This document shows, piece after piece, positions 32,400 through 42,728 of a DNA stretch of 64,000 nt. Location: contig WPIO01000020.1 in assembly GCA_009760855.2 (NCBI GenBank), forward strand, positions 684,001 through 748,000. Reading direction: 5' to 3'. Source of the stretch: Cristatella mucedo (taxonomy: Eukaryota > Bryozoa > Phylactolaemata > Cristatellidae). The notes below the pieces were generated by a model. It was not told the DNA's origin, searched no databases, and worked only from the letters and a program-made list of their open reading frames with translations. Position 1 is the first letter of the stretch, and the number at the start of each line of letters is the position of its first letter. A program made the translations under genes and the position numbers.

Positions 32400-33805
32400 T
32401 TAGAAATACAGACTTAGGTTGAGTATCTCTGTTAGTTTCGCTCGATCTTTTGGCAGCTTTTTCCACAATCGATCACCAGGTCCTTCTTGAGTGCCTCTCA
32501 TCTTCGCCTGGAAATCACTGGCACTGCACTGCATTAGTTCACGTCCTACCTCAGTGAGAGACTCCGGAGTATCGATGTGAATAACCAAAAATTATCCGAG
32601 AAACCTCTGAAGTATAGGGAACCTCGGGGCTCAGTGCTTGATCCCGTCCTTTTCACGGTATATGCTATCCCTCTTGCCGATGTGATTTCCAGGCCCAATT
32701 TAGGCTTTCACTTCTCTGCGGATGATACTCAGTTGTACCTTTGCTTTCATCCCTCCAGTACGTTGAATTCTTTCAACTCCCTTGCTGCACGTATTACTGA
32801 AATCCGCACATAGATGGTAGTAAACTTTCCTTAATTGACTGATGATAAAATCAACTTACTAGTTATGGTCAAACCAAGTGTCATTCGGAAATTGAAAATT
32901 TATCGCACACATTTGGCTCTGCCAGCATATCTCCTGTTGAATCTGCATGAAATATATGTATCCTGTTCCAAAGTGACCTTTCATTAGACGACCACATCAG
33001 CAGCTCTACATTCAAGATTGTCTACTTTCAGCTACATAACTTTACTAAAATTCAGGCTTGTTTAGACAGGGATACCGCATCTAAATTGGTCCACGCATTT
33101 GTGACATCCCATCTCGACTTCTGTAACTCAATGCTTGCTAGTCTACCAGCCTGTCTAATAAGGCGCTTATAGCTGACGCAAAACTCTTCAGCCAGGCATG
33201 TCTGTCGTGAGCGTTGCAGTTGCCACATCACATCACCTCTAGCCGATCTGCACTGGCTACCAGTCAAGCAACGGATTGACTTCAAGGTTTTGTCATTCAC
33301 TTTTAGGTCACTTCATTCTTCGGCTTCAGCCTATCTATCAGATCTACTCCCCCGTCCGGTTGTCATCGTACCACCACTTTTTGGAATCGAATCTTTTACC
33401 TATGCCTCGTACGAACCTGAAATCTTTTGGAGACCATGCATTTAGTTCGTTTGGTCCCAGAGCCTACGCCTCACCTCCGAGTCGCGTCGCGACATAACCG
33501 GACAAGACTATGTTAAAAAAACGCATTTATTGATCACAGCATTTAGTTGCTCCAAACGACTTGTCCTTTGTGTGCTTATTGGTACTGATAGTGTGCATGC
33601 GGCCAATAACCATATTTGTATACTCACCCTGTTCATGTCACCCCTAACCACGTTGTGCTTGTTGTCATCGAGCATGCTAAAACTAACCATTCAATCATAC
33701 TTCCAGCCACTATTCACAGCCAATGTAAAGTGTCTAGAAATAGATTGAGTTTCTGGGAGCACTATAACAAATGTATTATTATTATTGTAATAATTATCGG
33801 CCAAC
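32400..33805 (+). mobile_element. LINE-A copy, degenerate polymerase to 3' end
   Basis: Plus strand: AAFSTIDHQVLLECL-type codons, 'EPRGSVLDPVLFTVYAIPLA', 'GFHFSADDTQLYLCFHPS' (YADD changed to SADD), 'SLAARITEIRT', then the C-terminal 'SDPLLRADLHWLPVKQR'-type region. The 3' UTR ends in 'AAAGTGTCTAGAAATAGATT' and (TTA)n at about 33,773-33,785. Frames are broken. Confidence 0.8.
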
Positions 33806-34512
33806 TTTAACTTCCATAACGGTTTCCCTTTAAAATAATTGAGGAATAATATCCGAAAAATTATTCAACAAACCGAATATCTGCTCCTAAAGCCTTCCAG
33901 TGGACAGCCATGCGATAAATACTTCAATAAGTTCAATTTGTGATGCAAAGTGTATTACTACAAAAAAGTTAAGCAATAACTTTTAAACGATGCGTATACC
34001 AGATAAGCCTTTTGGCTTTGATATTATGAGCATCGGGCAAATGGATTGGCATTGGACTTTGGTAAATAGCAACTGTTAGGCCCTGGGTGTACATAAAATC
34101 TCGTTTAACAACCAATGAATTGGCGTAGAACTCAAAATAAAACGACACGCCCGGAAGTCAACTTGTAGCTACACCAATATCAGTCATATCAGGCTGATGC
34201 AGTCACATCAGGCCAATGTCCGGCGACAGGAGACCAAAATTTACGACAATTAGACAAAATTTACGAGTCAATTAGCCGTTTTCCCCACGTGCATGCCTGA
34301 CCGCCTTGCATACATCGAAGGTAAGGTAGATATTTTTAGCAGTCTCCTCTTCGAGTCGTACGTTCGGAAGCCAGCTTCCGCAGCCAAGAAACGCACGCAA
34401 GCTCGAATACGCATTCACTTACTATGCACTACTCACACACTCTGCAGCTCCTCTGCTCCTGCAAGCGTCCCCGTGAGAGCTTCGCTCGGGCTTCGCTTTG
34501 CTTGGAAAAAAT
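33806..34512. other. Unassigned stretch
   Basis: AT-rich, with an ACATCAGGC(T/C)-type direct repeat near 34,185-34,215. No gene recognised. Confidence 0.4.
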
Positions 34513-34682
34513 ACTGGCTGATTTAACAGTCTCTCTTATGTATATATACACAAGAGCCTTTACGGCTATCACGACCTCTTGCAATGTCGATAAAGGATCG
34601 CCCACCGAAAGATTCGAACTTACGACCTCGGGATGGAGGTCATGAAGAGCAACCGCCTTTCTATAGTCTGCCGTCACGGCTC
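34513..34682 (-). repeat. SINE-2 copy
   Basis: Reverse complement contains ATGACCTCCATCCCGAGGTC, box-B-like AAGTTCGAATCTTTCGGTGG, 'GATAGCCGTAAAGGCTCTTG' and 'CTGTTAAATCAGCCAG'. Confidence 0.85.
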
Positions 34683-34958
34683 ACCATCTTCGAACCTTCG
34701 AGCTTCAACTGCATTTTTCGTGTGCTCGCGTAACTCGCCTATCGTTGGCCTAGAAACACGCAGCTAGTGTTGATATTAGCAATAGGTAGTTAGTATTGAA
34801 CCCTAGACTAACTTAATCTCTATCCAGGCGCTATGGAACTCGCTACAAAAAATTAATACCCAAGGGTTAGTGACTGCACGGTGTCAAGCATACAAGAGCA
34901 AAAAAGTATCATGCTTAGGCGATCACGCTACAGCAAAATAATAGTGACACTCTCGTTA

Positions 34959-36566
34959 TAATAATAATAATAATAATATTGCACTTGATAAAGCGCCCTC
35001 AGAGAACTTAATCTCTTTCTAGGCGCTTTACATTTGCTGCAAAGTGATACGCAATAGAATAGTAAGTAAAATCATGCTTGAAAAACAAACAAAATGAATA
35101 ACATGGTTAGGGGTTACATGCACTGGGTCAGCATGCAAATGTGGTTAGAGGCAGCATGAACAGTGTCAGCACGCATAAGCACATCGAGGACGAATCACAA
35201 GGACCCACTAAATGCTGTCCTAAATAGGTATGTTTATAAGTTTCTTTTAAATGTGGTCAGGTCAGGGGATGTTCTGATGCAGGTCGGGAGGGAGTTCCAG
35301 GCTGTGGGAGCATACGAGCTAAATGCACGGTCTCCAAAGGATTTAAGGTTTGTACGAGGTATTTCTAGACTGTTGGATTCCGAAAAGCGAGTGGTACGAT
35401 GCTTTGCCTGATGGGGTAGTGTATCTGAAAGATAGGCTGGAGCCATAGAATGAAGAGACCTAAAAGTGAGCGACAAAACCTTGAAGTCAATCCGTTGCTT
35501 GACTGGTAACCAGTGCAGGTCGGCGAGAAGTGGAGTAATGTGGCAACTGCGACGCTCACGACACACAAGCCTAGCTGCAGAGTTTTGCACCAGCTGCAAT
35601 CGCCTGATCGCACATGCTGGTAGGCCAGTAAGCAGTGAGTTGCAGAAGTCGAGACGAGATGTCACGAATGCATGGACCAACTTGGACGTGGTATCCTTAT
35701 CTAAACAAGCCCTAATTTTAGCAATGCTATGAAGCTGAAAATAGGCTGATTTGACTGTGGAGCTGATGTGGTCGTCTAACGAGAGGTCGCTTTGGAATAT
35801 GACACCTAGATTTCGAGCTGATGCAACTGGAGATATGCTGGCAGAGCCAATTTTGAAAGTCAGCCTTTCCAATTTCTGAATAACACTAGGTTTGCCCATA
35901 ACTAGTAAGTTAGTTTTATCATCGTTTAGTTTTAGAAAATTTGCTGCCATCCATGATCGGATGTCATCAATGCATGCAGCAAGTGAGTTGAGAGAATTTG
36001 AGGTGCTCGAAGGCTGGGAGGGATCAAAGCAAAGGTACAACTGAGTGTCATCCGCATAGAAGTGAAAGCCTAGATTGTGCTTGGCAATCACATCAGCGAG
36101 AGGGAGAGTATAAACGGTGAAAAGGACCGGACCTAGCACAGAGCCCTGAGGTACTCCATATTTTAGAGGTACTTCAGATGATCTTTGTCCATTCACGTCA
36201 ACACTCTGGAGTCTCCCACTGAGATAGGACCTGAACCACTGCAGAGCAGTGCCAGTGATGCCCAGGCGAGATGAGAGGCGCTCTAGAAGTACTTTGTGAT
36301 CGATGGTATCAAAAGCTGCCGAAAGATCGAGCAAAACAAGAAGAGACACTCTACCCATGTCTGCATTCCTAAGTAGGTCGTTGTATACCCGAAGCAATGC
36401 TGACTCTGTGGAGTGATTAGCTCTAAAGCCAGACTGGAACTTACTAGCAAGGTGTGAGGTTTCGATATACGAGTTCAGCTGGTCTGCCACGACCCGTTCC
36501 AGTGTCTTTGATAGGAATGGTAGAAGGGAGACTGGGCGGTAGTTGCTTAAGTTCTCTTGGTCTAGT
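34959..36566 (-). mobile_element. LINE-A (CR1/L2-like), best-preserved copy
   Basis: 5'-truncated, with (AAT)n tail at 34,959-34,980. The minus-strand frame 36,490-35,234 is open for 418 codons and covers most of the reverse transcriptase: 'QSGFRANHSTESALLRVYND', 'LLVLLDLSAAFDTIDHKVLL', 'YGVPQGSVLGPVLFTVYTLP', 'FHFYADDTQLYLCF' with the YADD catalytic pair, 'DDKTNLLVMGKP', then the C-terminal 'LQLVQNSAARLVCRERR' and 'HWLPVKQRIDFKVLSLTF'. One stop after KRNL truncates the last 14 or so residues relative to the other copies. The endonuclease and ORF1 are absent, so it cannot move by itself. Near-identity with 53.85 and 62.56 kb suggests recent family activity. Confidence 0.93.
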
Positions 36567-36689
36567 GTAGTTTAGTGTTTTAGTCTCGTTCGCTGGTTTT
36601 TAAGAGCTCTGACTAATAGCATGCCCCAAATTATGCACAGGTAAGCATGCAAATCATACGTGAATAAAAGAAAAACTCACTGCGACATT

Positions 36690-37015
36690 GGGAAAGCTGA
36701 TCGGAACAGATGCGTATTTAGGTGCGACTGAAATAATGCAAGGTCATTGCAGGCAGTGACCGCTGCCAGAAGCGAGTTCCAGACTTTTGGTGCATACGAG
36801 AGCTGACGGCGTGAGCTGAGACAGCACGAGTCTCGCCATCCCTCACACAAAACAAATAAGTTTAGTGCTAGAGATAGCGAGATGACCAGATTCTGAGAGC
36901 GAGAAAGTATGTGACTGGTGGAGCGAGGAAATCGGATGGGCAGGCTGGTGCGGGAGGATGAAGCGACCAAAAAGTCAGGCAGAGGATCTTTAAATCGATT
37001 CTACGTTTGATATAT
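36690..37015 (-). mobile_element. LINE C-terminal fragment, third family
   Basis: Minus frame: 'LKILCLTFWSLHPPAPACPS', then after a frame change 'SYAPKVWNSLLAAVTACNDL' and 'ALFQSHLNTHLFRSAFP'. This is the same C-terminal domain architecture as LINE-A but clearly diverged, so it belongs to another LINE family. Confidence 0.75.
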
Positions 37016-37019
37016 AAAA

Positions 37020-37165
37020 AATAAATATATAATTCATTTATATAGCACCCCAAGAGAACTTAATCTCTATTCAGGCGCTTCACATATGCCTCGGGGCTCG
37101 AGCCCACGACCTCAGTCAGACCTTGGTCGGTGCGAGCACCTAACCACTAGACCAAACCAGCATGA
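37020..37165 (-). repeat. SINE-1 copy
   Basis: Reverse complement: 'GCTGGTTTGGTCTAGTGGTT', box-B-like GTGGGCTCGAGCCCCGAGG, 'AAGCGCCTGAATAGAGATTA' 'AGTTCTCTTGGGGTGCTATA' and an AT tail. One of the cleanest copies. Confidence 0.9.
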
Positions 37166-37229
37166 AGCTCGTAAAGCTTCAACAGAAGCGAAATATATGC
37201 ATATATCGCTTTTATATATATATATATAT

Positions 37230-37347
37230 TTATTTATTTATTTAATTGGATGGTATAGCATCCTTAGAGAAAGTAATCTCGATTCAGGTGCTAAACATAT
37301 GCCACTGGGCTCGAGCCCACGACCTCAGCCAGATGTTGGTCAGGGTG
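37230..37347 (-). repeat. SINE-1 copy, tail side, split by a SINE-2
   Basis: The LINE-A-type end 'TCGATTCAGGTGCTAAACAT' and 'GGGCTCGAGCCCACGACC' run up to AGGGTG (37,342-37,347), where a SINE-2 is inserted. The remaining head part lies at 37,523-37,560. Confidence 0.85.
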
Positions 37348-37516
37348 CACTAGGTAAGGCGGTTGCTTTCACGACCTCGGTCCCAAGGTCGTGGGTTCGA
37401 TTCCTGCGGTGGGCGATTCTTTATTGCCACTGCAAGCGGTGGTGATAGCCGTAAAGGCTCTTCTGTCGCTATACAAAAAGAGGCTGTTTAATCAGCTAGG
37501 ATTTATTTATTTATTT
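37348..37516 (+). repeat. SINE-2 copy nested in SINE-1
   Basis: This is a complete 169-bp element. It starts CACTAGGTAAGGCGGTTGC, has a perfect pol III box B (GGTTCGATTCC), 'GTAAAGGCTCTTCTGTCGCT', 'GAGGCTGTTTAATCAGCTAG' and a (TTTA)n tail. It is flanked by AGGGTG on both sides (37,342-37,347 and 37,517-37,522), a target-site duplication. Confidence 0.9.
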
Positions 37517-37522
37517 AGGGTG

Positions 37523-37560
37523 GGGGCGAGCACCTTTTTAAAGCAGCTGGGCAGCTGCAC
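37523..37560 (-). repeat. SINE-1 copy, head side of the split element
   Basis: 'GGGGCGAGCACCTTTTTAAA' resumes the SINE-1 interrupted at 37,347. Confidence 0.65.
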
Positions 37561-37904
37561 CAGGCAATGAGGAATGCAACCATTGATGTATTTGAACGAT
37601 ATATTTCTTAGAGAAGGCAAATTAAACTTGTACCAGAATTCGGACTGGCGGAAAGGGAATATAACATCTAAAGTGATATTTGAAATAAATAAAACCAATA
37701 CTGCACATTTAAAAAGAGCTTGTACACATGTGCACGCAAACACGTGCAACATCGCATATGGTTGCATGGACTAGAAATAGACATGGGGTCTAGATTGGGA
37801 TGCCAAGAAAAGAAGCAGCGATTCTAGAAAGGATGTTGGGAACTGAAAACTGTCATAGCAGGATTGGATATCTCAATATCTGCTTGTAGAATAGCAGTAA
37901 GCCA
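37561..37904. other. Unassigned stretch
   Basis: No gene or known repeat. Confidence 0.4.
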
Positions 37905-38530
37905 TGGTTTAGCCACTGGGCCAAACCAGCGCTACATCTGTTAGAGCAGCTATGCCGCTGACGATAGGCCAGACGAGCCAGTGAATTTTGCACCAGATGC
38001 ATACAATTTAAGACCCCTGGCCGGTAGTCCTGAAGATATGGAATTGCAATAATCTAGACCTCATAGACGTTACAAACTATTTTGGCTGCCGTACTCTAAT
38101 GTAGGCAGGCCCTGATTTTGGCGATGTCCTTTAGCTGACAGTAAGTCGACTTAACCTTGGAGGATATGTGCTCATCTAATAGCAAGTATTTTTGTAACAG
38201 AACACCTTAATTGGAACCCGTCGTGACGGGAGTGATCCTAGATGATTTTCTGTTGACACCAGGCTTGCCCGTATCTATTGGGTTGATTCCGTCGTCGTCA
38301 AGCTTCAGTAAGTTTGTGGCCATCCTAGCACAGATGTCTTCCATACCTGCAGTAAAGGAATAAAAAGAGTCAGATGAGGAGGAGCGATGCATAATGGGTC
38401 GGAGAACAACTAGAGCCGGGCGTAGCGGTCGGTGTAGTAGTTAAAGCATGGATTTTGCCTGGTAATAAAATAGGCCAGAAGGATGTCATAGCTTGGGAAA
38501 CGGAAGAAGCTTAAGAACGAACCGTGACGT
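37905..38530 (-). repeat. SINE-1 scrap followed by LINE remnant
   Basis: A SINE-1 head (ACTGGGCCAAACCAGCG) at about 37,918-37,935 is followed by a minus-strand LINE remnant. In it, 'MATNLLKLDDDGINPIDTGK' corresponds to the NFLKLNDDKTNLLVMGK block, and 38,090-38,200 matches the codons for KDIAKIRA..../DEHISS. Confidence 0.65.
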
Positions 38531-38544
38531 ACTCCGTACTTTAG

Positions 38545-40065
38545 GAGAATGATAATAATAATAATAATAATAATAATAATGTATTTATATAGCGCCCTCA
38601 GAGAACTTTTGTCTCTTTCTAGGCAATCTACGTTTGTTGCAAATGAAGCATGGTCGAATGGTTAGTCTTAGCATGCTAAATGAAAACAAAGCATAATATG
38701 GTTAGTGGTAACATGCACCAGGTGAGCATGCAAAGTTTGTTATTGGCAGTACGCTCGGCGTCAGCACGCATGAGCACACTAATGCTGTGATCAATAGATG
38801 CGTTTTTAGCTTTTTTAATGTCATCAAGTCGGGGGATGTCGTCACGCCAGTCGTAAGTGAGTTCTAGGCTTTGGGAGCATACAAACTAAAGGTACGGTCT
38901 CCCGAGGATTTGAGGTACGTACGAGGTGTAGCTAAACGATTATATTCAGAAAGCGGGTGATACTATGCTTGGCCTGGTGGGGGACTAGATCTGATAGGTA
39001 GACTGGAGCCGAAGAATGAAGGGACCTAAAAGTGAGTGACAAAACCTTAAAGTTGATGCGTTGCTTGACTAGGAGCCAGTGCAGGTCGGCGAGAAGTGGT
39101 GTGATGTAGCAACTGAGACCCTCACGACAGACAAGCCTAGCTACAGGATTTTGCACCAGCTGTAAGCTCCTTATTGCACAAGCCGGTAGATCAGCAAGTA
39201 GTGAGTTACATAAGTCGAGACTGGATGTCATGACACGTGCATAAACCAATTCAGATGTAGCATCTCTGTCTAAACAAGCCTGAATTTTAGTGATGTTATA
39301 TAGCTGAAAGTAGGCAGACTTGACAGGTAGCTGATATGGTCGTCTAATGAGAGGTCACTTTAGAACAGGACACCTATATTTGTGCAGAATCAACAGGAGA
39401 TATACTGGCATAGCCGATTTTAGCGTTAAGTTAGAGTTTGATTTACCTTAGGGTGCTATATAAACGATTTATATGTCTATCGATATATGAAGAGGCGCTC
39501 CGTAAGTATCTAGTGGTCAAAAGTGTTAAATGCCGCGGATAGATCTTAGCGTGCAAGCAGAAAGGCCCTAATCAGTCAAGTTTAGTAGGTCATTGTAAAT
39601 CCAAAGCAGAGCAGTTTCCGAGGCATGGCTTGCGAAATTTTCCTATAGGAGCGTGCCAGTAACCTCTGATGGATTAGTATAATTGTTTACTTGCTAAGTG
39701 ACCAATCGTTCGTGTCCAGAATAAGAGTGGCAAGAGGGAGGCTTGACAAAAGTTACCTAATTTTTTTAAATTTAGGTTAGCCTTTTTAGTGAGTGGGGTT
39801 ACCGTTGCATGTTTCAGGGGGAAGGGACTTCGCCGGTAATCGGGGACTTATTTATAACATTTTTGGATATCATGGGCAGCAACATGTTTGTAAACAATCT
39901 TGTGACAACTGTTGGGATCGGATCTAGAGGACTGCTGGTCTGTTTAGCCCGGTAGAAAAATTTAGTGACGAGTTCAGTAGACACAGGAGTATTTGGACGC
40001 CCCAACCGGAAGCAAGCACTGGTATGGAAACATCGAGTGTCCAAAAAACAACTTCGTATTTGGGC
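38545..40065 (-). mobile_element. LINE-A copy, long but degenerate
   Basis: The (AAT)n tail lies at 38,550-38,580. The 3' UTR and C-terminal block are clear ('SSAPVYLSDLVPHQAKHSIT', 'LQLVQNPVARLVCREG'). Most of the central RT is deleted. The far end (39.78-40.05 kb) carries the linker before the RT, 'QTSSPLDPIPTVVTRLFTNM' 'LLPMISKNVINKSP', typical of CR1/L2 polymerases. Confidence 0.85.
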
Positions 40066-40204
40066 TCGCTGCTCGACGCCTCACACTCGTTCTCTCCTTC
40101 GCCCGCCGCGTTCTTAATGCCCCTTCTCTGCAGGCCGTGACTCAGCCTTCATAAAACATAATTCATCATACCATAAACCTCAGTAAATCATTCACCCGTA
40201 AAAC

Positions 40205-40345
40205 TGTAATAACAATAATAATTTTGCATTGCACCCATAGAGAACTGAATCTCTCTAAGCACTTCACAGATGCTGCGTATGCATTACCAAATGTTTTATG
40301 GTAACAACCGCAAGCAGCAGGCACAGCGTAAGCAGGTACATAAAC
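40205..40345 (-). repeat. LINE-A-like 3' tail fragment
   Basis: AACAATAATAATTTTGCATTG-type tail, 'GAGAACTGAATCTCTCTAAG', then 'GCAAGCAGCAGGCACAGCGT'. Confidence 0.7.
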
Positions 40346-40349
40346 CCGC

Positions 40350-41283
40350 CCCTTCGATGGCAGTGCCAAAAGACCACGTGCCCCTCATGCTTACTTGGGA
40401 GCTGTTAAGAAGGTGATTGATGGCTGATATTAACACTTTTGGTTATTGACCTGTTATTCCACTGATGCTCTATAAAGTTAGGACTTAGACTTAGCTAAAA
40501 TAGATTTATGCAATCTGAAAGCTTCAAATGCCAACCGGCGGATATTGTTAAGAACTCCCCTCCCCCACGGAGAGACTGCACAAAGTCTAGAACGTGAGCA
40601 GTCTGGCTTCACCTTTTTTCCTAAGACAGCTCATTCGATCAGCTATTCTAGCTGGAGAGGAATCCCAGGTTCCATCTCACCCAAGAAGCGAGCCTTGCAT
40701 CAAATATACATTCGCTCGGGTGTCGCAAATGCGGATCTCGCTGAGCGACCAGTCCTTCTTTTAACCGATGTGGAGTAATTTCTTTAGTTTAGGCGTTTGA
40801 ACCAATCTTATTGTATGTGTATGGGCCTGGAAAACTTTCATGCATCGCACCCCATGCCCGGCAAGCTATTTCAGGTATCACCTTGGTACTGCAAGCTCGA
40901 TGCGTAGCCTTGACCCACGGGGGGGGGCGGCGGCGGGGCTCCAGTGATTGTAGACCCTGGGACGCAGCAACCCCTATCGCTATTGCCTCTTGGCTTCGGC
41001 TGAGATGATGCTTGCAATTGGGCTGGGTCTCTGTTTCGCACATCCGGTGCGATTGGTTGCAAAATCTCCGCCCGAGAGTCGTTCCATAGTACACTGTGCA
41101 TTTTGTACTTCACCCCTCACCTCCACAAAGCACTTGAACGAGACCTAACATCTATACTAGGCTATTTATGCTTTCTTTTCTTTTACACTAAGTATTTGTG
41201 CATGCTTTGCCGCAAACCTTTTTCTAATCTGAATGAGAAAGCTACCGTAAGCTTTAGCCTAAATAACACCGCCGGTGTTGTCT
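40350..41283. other. Unassigned stretch
   Basis: No gene recognised. A G/C-rich knot lies at 40,919-40,936. Confidence 0.4.
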
Positions 41284-41410
41284 ACTGGCGTGAAGCCAGT
41301 CCACTGGTGTGAATACTATCAACTGGCGTGAAGTATGTGTACTGGCGTGAAGTCTGTATACTGGCATGAAGTCTGTATAATGGTGTGAAGTATGTCTAGT
41401 GGGATGAAAG
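41284..41410. repeat. 19-bp minisatellite
   Basis: About 6.7 copies of ACTGGCGTGAAGTCTGTAT, unit length exactly 19 bases in all counted units, with a few substitutions per unit. Confidence 0.93.
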
Positions 41411-42600
41411 TCGTCACTTTTATCAAAGCCGGGAGTGCGAACCGTCGCGTTTTTAGGAGGTTTTCCCTAATATTTTGGCAGCGATAATCTAGCTGATCTT
41501 GGTCGCCATGGCTTCAAAATTAATAGAACCAACTTCTGTATTTATAGCATCACTAAAATGAGGAAATTGAGATAACAAATAAGACAGCTGGTAACAAGCC
41601 ACTAAGTTGTTGTCAGTAAATTTGGCGTGCTAAGAAAAAGCAGGACTGCTTGTGAAAAGCATGGCTTGCAAGCAATCGGGACAGGAGAGCATGCTGCACG
41701 ACCACCGACCTCAAGCGACTCAAAGTCAAGGTTAGGCACCTCCCTGACGCAATACCTGGCGGTTGACCAACCTTTGACCTATTCAGAAACAAAATTCTTG
41801 GGCCAGTGAATGACTGAAGTCGGTTCCACGGTCCACCACGTACAGCAAGCAAGCGACATGCAGTCGATTCTAATAGAACAGGGTGCCAGTCTGCTGCTTT
41901 CGACTTTTATAAGTGCTTTGGTCCTCCTGTGGTGTACTCAAATCTGTCTGCTCCTATGTGTAACATAATTTCTCCTAATGGATAGTAAGTGTTATTTCAT
42001 ATTTGCTTATGCCTCAAAAATATAGAAAATGACAATCATTTCTCACGAGCCCGGCTTTTGTGAACTTTGGTGATAACTTTGAAATTTAGCCTTCTTCAAT
42101 GGAAAATATGGCCAAATTTGCGCCTTTTGATTCCTATTACTGGCGAATATATATGGTGCGACCCTTTTTCGCCGTCTCAGTTATATTACTCGGGTATTTT
42201 CTAATGTAACACTGCAGCAGTTCCCCGAGCTGGTTTAATGTCTTGACTCTTGGCTATAATGCATGAAATACAGGACATTATGTTTCCTAAAATTTCAGAA
42301 AATTCGATTTAAAGTAACTAAATGCCTTGAAATCCTACTTTAAATTACAAATGGGGTCTTCCGTCCTTCTGAAGCTAAAGACGCCAAATGTTATCGCAAT
42401 GCGGCCAGATGCTCTGGGAGACTTGGGTTGGTAACCCTCAGAAGAGATTAGTATGAACTCACTTAAGAGCTTAAAAATTGCCTGCATAATTACTGTTTTT
42501 AATTTCCTCGCCGTGACATTACGCGTGCAAAATTCATACGTGCGCTTGTACATGTTGTACATTGTACTTGTTCTTACGGCTTCTCGACCAAAACTACGCG
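41411..42600. other. Unassigned stretch upstream of ARPC4
   Basis: No gene recognised. A 36-codon hydrophobic frame starts with ATG at about 41,859 (MQSILIEQGASLLLSTFIS...) but has no supporting context. Confidence 0.35.
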
Positions 42601-42725
42601 CCCCTCCCCTGGGAGTTCCGCCTATTTACATCCGGCCCCTCCTACTGTGACGCCGGACGTCCCAGCGTCCATCTTGGTCAGGTTGGTAGCGGAAGCACCT
42701 GTAGGCGTTCGGAACCGGTAACGGA
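42600..42725 (+). promoter_or_regulatory. ARPC4: Probable ARPC4 5' UTR / promoter-proximal region
   Basis: GC-rich sequence immediately upstream of the start codon, richer in CpG than the flanks (GACGCCGGACGTCCCAGCG). No TATA box is evident. The transcription start cannot be placed from sequence alone. Confidence 0.45.
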
Positions 42726-42728
42726 ATG
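42726..42728 (+). CDS. ARPC4: ARPC4 coding exon 1 (ATG only)
   Basis: The only coding content is the start codon, followed at once by the strong donor GTATGT. Splicing to 43,580 gives Met-Ser-Ala-Thr-Leu, the expected N-terminus. A purine sits at -3. Confidence 0.85.

Noticed and set aside
37348-37420. tRNA-gene-like sequence with perfect box B
   Set aside because: It is the head of SINE-2: it lacks a foldable cloverleaf, has the family-specific body and tail, and has target duplications.
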